Assembly (NCBI GenBank): GCA_913774925.1
Contig: CAJYKB010000083.1
Span: 1 to 64,000, forward strand
Source: an uncultured Sphingomonas sp.
GTDB taxonomy: Bacteria > Pseudomonadota > Alphaproteobacteria > Sphingomonadales > Sphingomonadaceae
Direction: 5' to 3'
DNA: 64,000 nucleotides
The position numbers and the translations under genes were made by a program. The notes below the pieces were generated by a model, which did not search any database, was not told the origin of the DNA, and was given only the letters and a program-made list of their open reading frames with translations. Position 1 is the first letter of the stretch. Each line of letters begins with the position of its first letter. Positions 1-9,320 of this stretch are shown in pieces.

Positions 1-45
1 CGATCATGTTCCCTCCATCGATTGAAACGGAACATAGGCAGAACA

Positions 46-405
46 TCAGCGTGTAGGACAGCGCTCTCGAACGATTTCGCAACCGACCCGCGCATCGGGG
101 AAGATATCGGGCTTTTCCGATCGCACCCGCACCCGCACCACCCGCCCATCAGCGAGGCACAGCGCTGCAACCGCCTCGACCAGCGTCTCCTGCAACGCGA
201 ACCCGCGCCCGGCCAGCGCCAGGATACCCGCCCGTATCGCATCGTAATCGAGCACTTCGTCGATCGAGTCGGCGGACGGCGGCTTTGCATAGTCGACCGT
301 CATCCACACCGACACCAGCACGCGCTGCGGCACCGCCTCATGCGGGTGGATGCCCAGCCGCATCGACACCGACAGGTCGCGCAGGATGATCGTATATTCA
401 GCCAT
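46..405 (-). CDS. folB: dihydroneopterin aldolase (FolB)
   Basis: ORF 46..417 minus; MAEYTIILRDLSVSMRLGIHPHE...RVLVSVWM is FolB-like; third gene of a folE/SDR/folB run. Confidence 0.85.
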   Translation of the reverse strand: MAEYTIILRDLSVSMRLGIHPHEAVPQRVLVSVWMTVDYAKPPSADSIDEVLDYDAIRAGILALAGRGFALQETLVEAVAALCLADGRVVRVRVRSEKPDIFPDARVGCEIVRERCPTR

Positions 406-1129
406 CGTCGCGCCCATCGAACATCACGTCGCGGTCGCTCTTCACGAACCGCTGCCCGCAGTCGACGAACAGATTCTGTCCGGTCACGCTGCGCGCCTCC
501 AGCAGATAGACGACCGCCTGCGCCACCGCCGCCGCGCCCACCGGCCGTTCCAGCAGGTTCATCGCGCCCGTCCGCGCGAATTCCTCCGCGCTCTGGTCGC
601 CGCTCGGCAGCGTCAGCCCGGGCGATACCGCATTCACCCGCACGCGCGGCGCGAACGCCTGCGCCATCAGCACCGTCGCCGTCGCCAGCGCCGCCTTGCT
701 GAGCGTGTAGGAGAAGAAATCCGGGTTGGGGTTCGCCAGCTTCTGGTCCAGCAAATTGACCACCGCCCCCTCCCCGCCCTGTGCCGCCAGCGCCGCGGTC
801 AGCAACGCCGGGGCGACCGCGTTGACGGCGTGGAGCCGCGCCGCCAGCGCCGGGTCGATCGCGCCGGGCCGGTCGAATTCGAAGAGCGAGGCACTGTTGA
901 CCAGCCCGTCGACGACCCCGCCCTCACAGGCCGCCGCAAACAGCGCGTCCACCGCCGCGGCATCGGCCAGGTCGCCCTGCACCACCGCACCGCCGACCTC
1001 GCGTGCCAGGGCCTCGGCGGCATCCCGCGAGCGGCCGCAATGGATCACCGGCACGTGCCCGGCGGACGCCACCGCGCGCACGATCGCGGCGCCCAGCCGC
1101 TTCGCGCCTCCCGTCACCAGCACGCGCAT
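398..1129 (-). CDS. SDR family oxidoreductase, FolM/pteridine reductase-like
   Basis: MRVLVTGGAKRLGAAIVRAV (TGX3RXG variant of the Rossmann motif), YTLSK active site, NAVSPG; lies between folE and folB. Confidence 0.8.
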   Translation of the reverse strand: MRVLVTGGAKRLGAAIVRAVASAGHVPVIHCGRSRDAAEALAREVGGAVVQGDLADAAAVDALFAAACEGGVVDGLVNSASLFEFDRPGAIDPALAARLHAVNAVAPALLTAALAAQGGEGAVVNLLDQKLANPNPDFFSYTLSKAALATATVLMAQAFAPRVRVNAVSPGLTLPSGDQSAEEFARTGAMNLLERPVGAAAVAQAVVYLLEARSVTGQNLFVDCGQRFVKSDRDVMFDGRDDG

Positions 1130-1134
1130 TCCGG

Positions 1135-1770
1135 CTATCCCCTGTTGCCCAGCCCCATCAACGACAGCACTTCCTTGCGGCTGCGCTCGTCGTCGCGGAA
1201 CACGCCCATCATGCGGCTGGTCACCATGCCGACGCCCGGCGTGCGCACCCCGCGCGCGGTCATGCACGCGTGGCTCGCCTCGATCACCACGGCGACGCCC
1301 TGCGGCTTGAGGCCATGCCAGATGCAGTCTGCCACCTCCGCCGTCAGCCGCTCCTGCACCTGCAACCGCCGCGCATAGGCATGAAGCACGCGCGCCAGCT
1401 TGGAGATGCCGACGACATGGTCCTGCGGCAGATAGGCGATATGCGCCTTGCCGATGATCGGCGCCATATGGTGCTCGCAATGCGACTGGAACGGGATGTC
1501 CTTCAGCAGCACGATCTCGTCATAGCCGCCGACCTCCTCGAACACCCGCGACAGATGATGCGACGGGTCGTCGGCATATCCGGCACAATATTCGCGCCAC
1601 GCCCGCGCCACGCGCTTAGGCGTGTCGAGCAGCCCCTCGCGACTCGGGTCGTCGCCGGCCCAGCGGATCAGCGTGCGTACCGCATCCGCCACCTCGTCGG
1701 GCACCGCCACCTTGCCGTCCCCCGCCACCAGATCGCCATCGGAAGGGGAATTTCCCGTCATCTCTGTCAT
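1135..1770 (-). CDS. folE: GTP cyclohydrolase I FolE
   Basis: LLDTPKRVARAWREY, SHCEHHMAPIIGKAHIAYLP, SRMMGVFRDD signatures. Confidence 0.95.
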   Translation of the reverse strand: MTEMTGNSPSDGDLVAGDGKVAVPDEVADAVRTLIRWAGDDPSREGLLDTPKRVARAWREYCAGYADDPSHHLSRVFEEVGGYDEIVLLKDIPFQSHCEHHMAPIIGKAHIAYLPQDHVVGISKLARVLHAYARRLQVQERLTAEVADCIWHGLKPQGVAVVIEASHACMTARGVRTPGVGMVTSRMMGVFRDDERSRKEVLSLMGLGNRG

Positions 1771-1883
1771 CTCTGTCCCGCCTTGCGATCCTGCCGCGTT
1801 GCAGCATGACCGATGTTCGATTCGTAAACCGGTGCAATTGTGCCACTCGGCACGGTTACCGCACGAAAGCTGCGCAAAATCGT

Positions 1884-1912
1884 TTGACGAACGAAATTTT
1901 CGGTCGCTACCT
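1884..1912 (+). promoter_or_regulatory. possible sigma70-like promoter for the TonB-dependent receptor gene
   Basis: TTGACG - 17 nt - CTACCT in the relatively AT-rich folE/TBDT intergenic region. Confidence 0.25.
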
Positions 1913-1980
1913 TCCATACCGCATCATCAAACGCCGACAGACCGACGACAGATCGGATGCGGCTTCCGGAGGGGATGTCC

Positions 1981-4917
1981 ATGAAGAAGTTCGACCTGCT
2001 GTGCGCGTCCGCCATCAGTCTGCTGGCGGCCGCGCCCGTCGCCGCCCAGACCGGGGCCACCACCAGCGCGCAGAACGGCGCGCCGACCAATGGCCCGGGG
2101 CAGGAGGTATCGAGCAATCAGTCCTCTGGCTACGCCCCCGACATCGTCATCACCGCGCAGCGCCAGTCGCAGCGACTGCAGGACGTGCCGATCGCGGTGA
2201 CCGCCTTCACGGCGGAAAATCTTGAAAAGCAGCAGATCGTCAACCCGACCGCGCTTCAGCAGACGCTGCCCAACATTACCTTCACCAAGACGAACTTCAC
2301 CTCGTCCAGCTTCACGATCCGCGGCGTCGGCGACCTCTGCGTCGGCGTCACCTGCGATTCGGCGACCGCCATCCACGTCAACGACATGCCGCTGCTCGGC
2401 ACGCGCCTGTTCGAAAGCGAGTTCTTCGATCTCGAGCGGGTCGAGGTGTTGCGCGGACCGCAGGGCACGCTGTTCGGCCGCAACGCGACCTCGGGCGTTG
2501 TCAACTTCATCTCGGCCAAGCCCGATTTGTCGCGCGTCGCCGCGGCGGGCGAGTTCGAGTACGGCAACTATGATTCGAAGCGCGTCCGCGCGATGATCAA
2601 CCTGCCGCTTGGCGAAACGCTCGGCATCCGGGTGGCGGGCACCTACCTCAACCGCGACGGCTACACGCTCAACACCTACACCGGCAACAAGATCGACGGG
2701 CGCGACCTCTATTCGGTACGCGGCACGCTGTCGTGGGAGCCGTCACCCGACACCCGCATCGACCTGATCGGCTATTACTTCCGCGAAAAGGACAACCGCA
2801 GCCGCATCCAGAAGCAGCTTTGCCGCCGCGATCCAACAGGGATCCTCGGCTGTACGCCGGACGGCCTGGATTTCCAGACGACCAACGCCAACGCCACACT
2901 GGCGACCGCGCTCACCAGCCGGGAATTTTTGAGCATCGCCGTCTCGCCCGCACTGGCCCCGCTCGCCTTGGGCAGCGTCTATGGCTCCGACAATTTCGCC
3001 GGCGTCGTGAACCCGGCCGATGTGCGCACCGTCCGCATCGATTACGAGCCGACCTACTTCGCCGAGGAGCAGCAATATACATTCAAGCTGTTCCACGACT
3101 TTGGCCCGGTCAGCTTCAACTTCACCGGCGGCTACATGAAGAGCAAGGTCGACTCGACCTCCGACTACAATCTTGCCGTCGAAAATTCCTATGCCAACAA
3201 CACCGGCCTCGCGAATCTTAACGCGCTCGCCCGTCCCGGCCTGGCCTACGCAGCGTTCAACAACGTGCGCCAATACCTGATTCCGAACGGCCCATCCAGC
3301 CTGTGCCAGTCGCTGGCCGAACCCAGCAACACCGGCGTGTACGGCGGAAACAAAGTATGCGCGCCCACCAGCCTCGACTTCGACCGATCGGTCGGAACGA
3401 CCCGGCAATATTCGGCCGAGGCCCATATCGACAGCAAGTTCGACGGCGCGTTCAACTTCCTGCTGGGCGGTATCTATTTCGACAGCAAGGCGACCGACGT
3501 CGATTATTACGTGACCGCGTTCGGCCTCGACTATGCCACCGGCCTGCTCGGTTCCGCCGCCAGCGGCGGCACGTCTTACCTCGCCTCGCCGTTCTTCCGC
3601 AGCAACTCGCCCAGCTTCCGCCTGAAATCCTACGGCATCTTCGGCGAAACCTATTTCGAGGCGAACGACAAGCTGAAGCTCACCATCGGCCTGCGCTACA
3701 ACAACGACGACAAGACGGTGCGCGCGCGTACGACGCTGGCCAACGTGCCGGTGCCGTTCGGCAATGCGACCGCCTATCCGCAGCTGGATAGCGGCGCGGT
3801 CGACTTCGATGCGACACGTGCCGGCAATCAGCCATATGCCGACGCGCAAGTGAAGTTCCAGCGCCTGACGGGTCGCGCCGTGATCGATTACAAGATCACC
3901 AACGACAACCTGCTCTACGCCTCCTATTCGCGCGGCTACAAGTCGGGCGGCATCAATCCGCCGCTTTCGCCGGTCTTCTCGGTCCCTTCGACCTTCGGGC
4001 CGGAAACGGTCGACGCGTTCGAAATCGGGTCGAAGAACACCTTTGGCGGCGGCGCGCTGCGCCTGAACCTCACGGGTTTCTACTATAAGTATAAGAACCT
4101 GCAGCTCAGCCGCATCGTCGCGCGCACCTCGGTCAACGACAACGTCAACGCCACAATCTACGGCGTCGAGGCCGAAACCGTCATCAGCCCGATCCCGCGC
4201 TTCGTCGTCAATGCCAACTTCAGCTATCTGAAAACGAAGGTGGCGGACGATCGCTTCCTGTCCAACCCGCGCGACCCCTCGGGCGGCCGCTCCGACGCCG
4301 TCATCATCAAGGACATCACCAACGCGTCGAACTGTGCGGTCATTCCGACGACGGCGGGCAACACCACGGGCGTCAACACCTTCGTCCGGACGATCAACAC
4401 CGCGATCGGCTTGCAGGGGCCGGTCGCCATCCCGGGCACCAACACCACCGGCGCGTTCGGCATCTGCTCCGCACTCCAGGCGCAGGCGACCGCGGTCGGT
4501 GCGGCATTTGGCGGCATCCAGGTGCTAAATTCCGGTGTCGAGGTGAACGTCAAGGGCAACCAGCTGCCCAACGCGCCGACCTTCAAATGGTCGGTGGGTG
4601 CGCAATACACCATCGACATGGGGGGTAACGGCTGGACCGTCGTTCCGCGCGCCGACATCAACTACACCGGCAACTCCTACGGCACGATCTTCAACAAGGA
4701 TCCGATCGACCGCATTCAGGGCTATGAGGTCGTCAATGCCCAGATCCAGCTCAATGCGCCGGACGACCGCTTCTACGTTCGCGGCTTCGTGCAGAACCTG
4801 ACCGGCAACAATGCGACCACCGGCATGTACGTGACCGATCAGTCGTCCGGCCTGTTCACCAACATCTTCACGATCGAACCGCGCCGCTACGGCATGGCTG
4901 CGGGGTTCAAGTTCTGA
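1981..4917 (+). CDS. TonB-dependent receptor
   Basis: Signal peptide MKKFDLLCASAISLLAAAPVAAQ; DIVITAQRQSQRLQDVPIAVTAF plug; VEVLRGPQGTLFGRNATSGVVNFIS; C-terminal beta-strand ending in F. Confidence 0.95.
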   Translation: MKKFDLLCASAISLLAAAPVAAQTGATTSAQNGAPTNGPGQEVSSNQSSGYAPDIVITAQRQSQRLQDVPIAVTAFTAENLEKQQIVNPTALQQTLPNITFTKTNFTSSSFTIRGVGDLCVGVTCDSATAIHVNDMPLLGTRLFESEFFDLERVEVLRGPQGTLFGRNATSGVVNFISAKPDLSRVAAAGEFEYGNYDSKRVRAMINLPLGETLGIRVAGTYLNRDGYTLNTYTGNKIDGRDLYSVRGTLSWEPSPDTRIDLIGYYFREKDNRSRIQKQLCRRDPTGILGCTPDGLDFQTTNANATLATALTSREFLSIAVSPALAPLALGSVYGSDNFAGVVNPADVRTVRIDYEPTYFAEEQQYTFKLFHDFGPVSFNFTGGYMKSKVDSTSDYNLAVENSYANNTGLANLNALARPGLAYAAFNNVRQYLIPNGPSSLCQSLAEPSNTGVYGGNKVCAPTSLDFDRSVGTTRQYSAEAHIDSKFDGAFNFLLGGIYFDSKATDVDYYVTAFGLDYATGLLGSAASGGTSYLASPFFRSNSPSFRLKSYGIFGETYFEANDKLKLTIGLRYNNDDKTVRARTTLANVPVPFGNATAYPQLDSGAVDFDATRAGNQPYADAQVKFQRLTGRAVIDYKITNDNLLYASYSRGYKSGGINPPLSPVFSVPSTFGPETVDAFEIGSKNTFGGGALRLNLTGFYYKYKNLQLSRIVARTSVNDNVNATIYGVEAETVISPIPRFVVNANFSYLKTKVADDRFLSNPRDPSGGRSDAVIIKDITNASNCAVIPTTAGNTTGVNTFVRTINTAIGLQGPVAIPGTNTTGAFGICSALQAQATAVGAAFGGIQVLNSGVEVNVKGNQLPNAPTFKWSVGAQYTIDMGGNGWTVVPRADINYTGNSYGTIFNKDPIDRIQGYEVVNAQIQLNAPDDRFYVRGFVQNLTGNNATTGMYVTDQSSGLFTNIFTIEPRRYGMAAGFKF

Positions 4918-4986
4918 TCGCCTGAGGCAACCATTCGTCGCTCCATCCGCTTGATCGCGCACGATCATCCGCGAAGGAGCGACGAC

Positions 4987-5193
4987 ATGGCGAGCAATCT
5001 GAAGAAGGGCGACGAGGTCACGTGGAAGTCGCATGGCGGCACCGCGCACGGGACCGTCGAGAAGAAGCTGACCAGCGACACCACCATCAAGGGGCACAAG
5101 GTTCGTGCGTCGAGCGACGATCCGCAGTATCTGGTAGAGAGTGACAACGGCGGAAAGGCAGCGCACAAGCGCGAAGCGCTCAAGAAAGCGTGA
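4987..5193 (+). CDS. DUF2945 / Hva1_TUDOR-type small protein
   Basis: MASNLKKGDEVTWKSHGGTAHGTVEKKLTSDTTIKGHKVRASSDDPQYLVES; RBS-like GAAGGAG upstream. Confidence 0.85.
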   Translation: MASNLKKGDEVTWKSHGGTAHGTVEKKLTSDTTIKGHKVRASSDDPQYLVESDNGGKAAHKREALKKA

Positions 5194-5240
5194 TTCCGCG
5201 AGGAGCCGGCCCGTCGGTCGGCGCAACAGGAAGGAATGCA

Positions 5241-5555
5241 ATGGCTACCAAGACCAAGGCCGACGCGGCTGCCCCCAAGAAGGCGAAGGCCGATGCGGCC
5301 GCTGCGCCCAAGACGGGCGGCATCCACGCCCCCGTGCAGCCCTCGGCCGAACTGGGTGCAGTCGTCGGCAACGAGAAGCTGCCGCGCAGCCAGGTCATCA
5401 GCAAGGTGTGGGAATATATCAAGTCCAACAACCTGCAGAACCCTGAGAACAAGCGCGAGATCCTCGCCGACGACAAGCTGAAGAAGGTCTTCGGCAAGGA
5501 CAAGGTGACGATGTTCGAGATGAACAAGTACATCTCGCAGCACGTCAAGGCCTGA
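5241..5555 (+). CDS. SWIB/MDM2 domain-containing protein with Lys/Ala-rich N-terminal tail
   Basis: LGAVVGNEKLPRSQVISKVWEYIKSNNLQNPENKREILADDKLKKVFGKDKVTMFEMNKYISQHVK is a SWIB domain. Confidence 0.92.
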   Translation: MATKTKADAAAPKKAKADAAAAPKTGGIHAPVQPSAELGAVVGNEKLPRSQVISKVWEYIKSNNLQNPENKREILADDKLKKVFGKDKVTMFEMNKYISQHVKA

Positions 5556-5564
5556 CATTGATTC

Positions 5565-5606
5565 GCCGATCCGCCTCGCGACCGTGACAGGGCGCGGCGG
5601 ATCGGC
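5565..5606 (+). terminator. stem-loop downstream of the SWIB gene, possible terminator without a T-tract
   Basis: GCCGATCCGCC ... GGCGGATCGGC inverted repeat 10 nt after the stop codon. Confidence 0.3.
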
Positions 5607-5720
5607 CGCCGGACGGTGCGCGCCTCGCCGCGCGCCGTTTCGCCGACGCGCGGCGATGTCGCCCCGTCCGCGTCGCGACGATTGATTCGCGCCCGCCGGG
5701 GCGTTACGCCCGCGCCGCGT

Positions 5721-5797
5721 GCCCCCGTAGCTCAGCAGGATAGAGCGACGGTTTCCTAAACCGCAGGCCGGAGGTTCGAATCCTCTCGGGGGCACCA
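5721..5797 (+). tRNA. tRNA-Arg (anticodon CCT)
   Basis: GCCCCCG acceptor pairs with CGGGGGC; TTCCTAA anticodon loop; GGTTCGAATCC T-arm; encoded CCA. Confidence 0.95.
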
Positions 5798-5827
5798 GCC
5801 ACGTGTTGAGGCGTGCCCGTTCGCCAC

Positions 5828-6376
5828 ATGCCGCCGCCGTTCGACGCCATTAAGCTCACACTGGCGGACGCAGGGCCCATCGCCGCGCTGTTTGCTCGCT
5901 GCAGCGACCATTTCCTCCTTCAGGATGGAGTCGAAGCCGATCCGTCCGACGCCGCGGCGCTATTTCGCGACGTGCCGACGGGCAAGTCCGCAACGGATCA
6001 GACGATCTTCGGCTGGCGCGACGACAGCGGCCTTTACGCCGTTGCCGCGATGTTGCGCGACTACCCCGAGGATGGCGTCTGGTATCTCGGGCTGTTGCTG
6101 CTCGATCCACGCCGACGCGGACAAGGCGTCGGTCGCGCGCTGCACGAGGCGCTCGTTCGCCATGTGATCGGGAAAGGCGCACGCGAGTTTCGGCTGGCGG
6201 TGATCGAGGCGAATGTTGGGGCGGAGCGATTCTGGCGGTCGCTCGGCTACCGCGAGCGTCGTCGGGTCGGCCTCGAAGCCTTCAAGGCACGGCAGCAACG
6301 CCGCGTAGAGATGACCCGCGACCTGCGACCGCCTCAGAACGCGACCTGCCCCACGACATTGCCCGCCGGCAGGTAA
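5828..6376 (+). CDS. GNAT family N-acetyltransferase
   Basis: WYLGLLLLDPRRRGQGVGRALHEAL ... NVGAERFWRSLGYRE acetyl-CoA binding pattern. Confidence 0.85.
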   Translation: MPPPFDAIKLTLADAGPIAALFARCSDHFLLQDGVEADPSDAAALFRDVPTGKSATDQTIFGWRDDSGLYAVAAMLRDYPEDGVWYLGLLLLDPRRRGQGVGRALHEALVRHVIGKGAREFRLAVIEANVGAERFWRSLGYRERRRVGLEAFKARQQRRVEMTRDLRPPQNATCPTTLPAGR

Positions 6377-6900
6377 CGGCACACCAGATAGTCGTCGCTG
6401 CGCCCGCTCGCGACCGCACAGCCGAACCGCTTCGTATCGCGCCAGACGATCTGGACGTAATGCGCCACCCCGCCCCAATGCCCGGTCCGGCTCGCCCCCG
6501 GCACCGGACGATTGACGAAGTCGCGCTGCTCGTCGACCCACAGCCGCACCATTTCATCATAGCGATAGGCGCCGCGCGTACCGGTGAAGAGGTTTTCGCC
6601 CTGGCGTCCCGGCCCCTGCGGCTGCTCGGCATGCGCGAAGCGGCCGGTCTGCGCCATCTCGCGGGCATAGGCCGCTGCCGACGCGGCAAGCGCGTCGTCC
6701 CAGACCAATGGCGGGACGCCGACATCGGCGCGGGCGCGATTGTGTCCGTCGAGCATCGCGCGGCGCAACAGCGCCTCGCCGCGCGCGGCGGGGGCGGCAC
6801 CCACGCGCGGCTCGGTCACCCGCGGCGGGCCGGCATCGGCGGAGCATCCGGCGAGCAGCAGCATCAGGGCGGCGACGGCGGCATGGCGTTTCGGGCGCAT
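6334..6900 (-). CDS. CAP/SCP-like domain lipoprotein
   Basis: MRPKRHAAVAALMLLLAGCSA lipobox; LDGHNRARADVGVPPLVWDDALAASAAAYA; GHWGGVAHYVQIVWRDTKRFGCA; YLVCRY. Confidence 0.88.
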   Translation of the reverse strand: MRPKRHAAVAALMLLLAGCSADAGPPRVTEPRVGAAPAARGEALLRRAMLDGHNRARADVGVPPLVWDDALAASAAAYAREMAQTGRFAHAEQPQGPGRQGENLFTGTRGAYRYDEMVRLWVDEQRDFVNRPVPGASRTGHWGGVAHYVQIVWRDTKRFGCAVASGRSDDYLVCRYLPAGNVVGQVAF

Positions 6901-6921
6901 CGCCGCCATATCGGCGCGGCC

Positions 6922-8091
6922 ATGCCCGCCGACAATATCCCCGCCGCCGCGAGCGACGAGCCGCTGGCGCTCTACGTCCACTGGCCGTTCTGCGTGTCGA
7001 AATGCCCCTATTGCGACTTCAACAGCCATGTGCGCGAGCAGGTCGATCAGCAGCGCTGGCGCGACGCGCTGCTGGCGGACCTGGCGCACGAAGTCGCGTT
7101 GCTGCCGGGGCGGCGGCTGGGCTCGATCTTCTTCGGCGGGGGCACCCCGTCGCTCATGCCGCCGGCTACCGTCGCCGCGATCATCCAGGCCGCCACCACC
7201 GCGTGGACGCCCGACGGCGATGTCGAGATCACGCTGGAGGCCAACCCCTCCTCGGTCGAGGCGGCGCGCTTCGCCGACATCGCCGCCGCCGGGGTCAACC
7301 GCGCCTCGCTCGGGCTACAGGCGCTGGACGACATGGCGCTCGCCTTCCTGGGGCGGGCGCATGACGTGCGCGAGGGACTGGGCGCGCTGGATGTCGCGCA
7401 GGCGGCATTCTCGCGCGTCAGCGTCGACCTGATCTATGCGCGTCCGGACCAATCGCTGGCCGCGTGGGAGGCGGAGCTGACGCAGGCGCTCGCGTTCGGC
7501 ACCGAGCATCTGTCGCTCTATCAACTCACGATCGAGCCCGGTACGCGCTTCGCGACCGAGGCGGCGGCGGGGCGGCTGACCATCCCCGATGGCGATGCCG
7601 CCGCCGACCTGTTCGACCTGACCCGCGCGATGACCGCGGCGGCGGGGCGACCGGCATATGAGATTTCGAACCACGCGCGTCCGGGGGCGGAGAGCCGGCA
7701 CAACCTCGCCTACTGGCGCTACCGCGACTAGGCCGGCATCGGCCCCGGCGCGCACGGCCGCCGCCACCGGCTGGCCAGCGTCCGCCGCCGCAAGCCCGAA
7801 AACTGGCTCGCGGCGGTGGACCGCAACACACACGGCATCGAGAGCGAGGAACCGCTCGCGCCCGAAACACGCGCGGCGGAGGCGCTGCTGATGGGGCTGC
7901 GGCTGGCGGAGGGGGTCGATCTGGCCCGCATCTCGTCAAGAACCGGGCTGCCGGTCGACACGCTGGTCGACGCGGAGGCGATCGCGGCGCTTCCGGGCCT
8001 GATCGCACGCGATGGCGATCGGCTGTCCGTCAGCGAAGCGGGGATGATCCTGCTCGACGCGATACTGCCGAGGGTCGTGAAGGTGGGGTGA
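6922..8091 (+). pseudogene. hemW: radical SAM HemW (coproporphyrinogen III oxidase-like), interrupted by an in-frame TAG at 7729-7731
   Basis: YVHWPFCVSKCPYCDFNSH (CX3CX2C), FFGGGTPS, LEANPSS; reading continues in the same frame after TAG: HNLAYWRYRD*AGIGPGAHGR... Confidence 0.85.
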
Positions 8092-8129
8092 GCGGAGGGG
8101 ACCCCTCCCTTCGAAGGGAGGGGCTTGGA

Positions 8130-9320
8130 TTAGCGCCGGAATTCCGTCGGCGCAGGCGACACCGTCACGGTCGTCGAACCGCGGATCTCCTGCACCTCCA
8201 GCATCCGCTCCGCCACGCCGTCGCGGCCGAAGCGGAACGCGCCGTCGATCCCCGCGAAGCCATCGCCGTCGCGCAGCCTGCTTTCGGGGAAGACGCTGCC
8301 CGGCTTCCAGTCGCGCGCGATGCGCACCACCAGCAGCACCGAATCGTAGCCCAGGCTCGACAGCCGGTACGGCGAGGCGCCGAACCGCGTGCGGTAATTG
8401 CGCGCATATTGGCGGTAGAGCGTGTTGGGGACGCTGGCGAACCACGCGCCGTTCAGCGACGCGGCGCCCGCGACATTGTTGTCGGAATTCCACAATTCGG
8501 TGCCCAGGATCTGCACCGAGGGCGACGTGCGCCGCAGCAGCGGCACCGCCGCATTCGCCTGCGTCGCGCCGTCCGCGATCAGCACCGCACCGAACGGCGC
8601 GTCCTTCGCCATCCGCTGCACCGCCCCCGCGATCGCGCCCGATCCGCGGTCGTAGGTCTGCAGCGAGACGACGCGCCCGCCAGCCTGCTCGACCGCGCGC
8701 AGGAACGCGGTCGATGCACGGCTGCCGTAGAGCGCGTTGGGCACCAGCCCGCCGAAATTGCTGATTCCCTTGCCCGCGGCATAGCCGACCACGCGCTCGA
8801 TCGCCTGCGCCGGGGCATAGCCCAGAACATAGGCGCCGTTCCCCGCCACGCTGACGTCGTTGGAAAAGGACAGCACGGGCACGTTCGCGGCGCGCGCGAT
8901 CGGCGCCACCGCACGCACGTCGTCGGCCAGCAGCGGCCCCAGAATCAGCTGCGCGCCCTCCGCCAGCGCGCGGCGCGCTGCCGCCGCGGCACCGGGCGCG
9001 GTGTCGTAATTGGTGATGCGGACCTGCTGGTTCTTCGTATCCAGCAGCGCCAGCTGGGTCGCATTGGCCAGGCTGCGCCCGACGCCGGCATTGCCACCCG
9101 ACAGCGGCACCAGCAGCGCGACGCGGTTTCGCGCGACGTCGCGCGGCAACCCTTGCGCCACGTCGGGCGCCATCACCCGCGGCGGCGGCGGCGCGGTATC
9201 GACGCTCTGCTGAACCGGACCACGCGGCACGACCGTCGAACACGCCGCCAGCAACAATGCCCCCGCCAGCGTGACCAGCCGGGAAATGACCCGTTGCGGC
9301 CGTGCGTTCGCCTCTGCCAT
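8130..9320 (-). CDS. penicillin-binding protein activator (LppC/LpoA-like periplasmic binding lipoprotein)
   Basis: Lipobox LLAACSTV; VALLVPLSGGNAGVGRSLANATQLAL; divergent from rsmI, as typical for lppC. Confidence 0.85.
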   Translation of the reverse strand: MAEANARPQRVISRLVTLAGALLLAACSTVVPRGPVQQSVDTAPPPPRVMAPDVAQGLPRDVARNRVALLVPLSGGNAGVGRSLANATQLALLDTKNQQVRITNYDTAPGAAAAARRALAEGAQLILGPLLADDVRAVAPIARAANVPVLSFSNDVSVAGNGAYVLGYAPAQAIERVVGYAAGKGISNFGGLVPNALYGSRASTAFLRAVEQAGGRVVSLQTYDRGSGAIAGAVQRMAKDAPFGAVLIADGATQANAAVPLLRRTSPSVQILGTELWNSDNNVAGAASLNGAWFASVPNTLYRQYARNYRTRFGASPYRLSSLGYDSVLLVVRIARDWKPGSVFPESRLRDGDGFAGIDGAFRFGRDGVAERMLEVQEIRGSTTVTVSPAPTEFRR

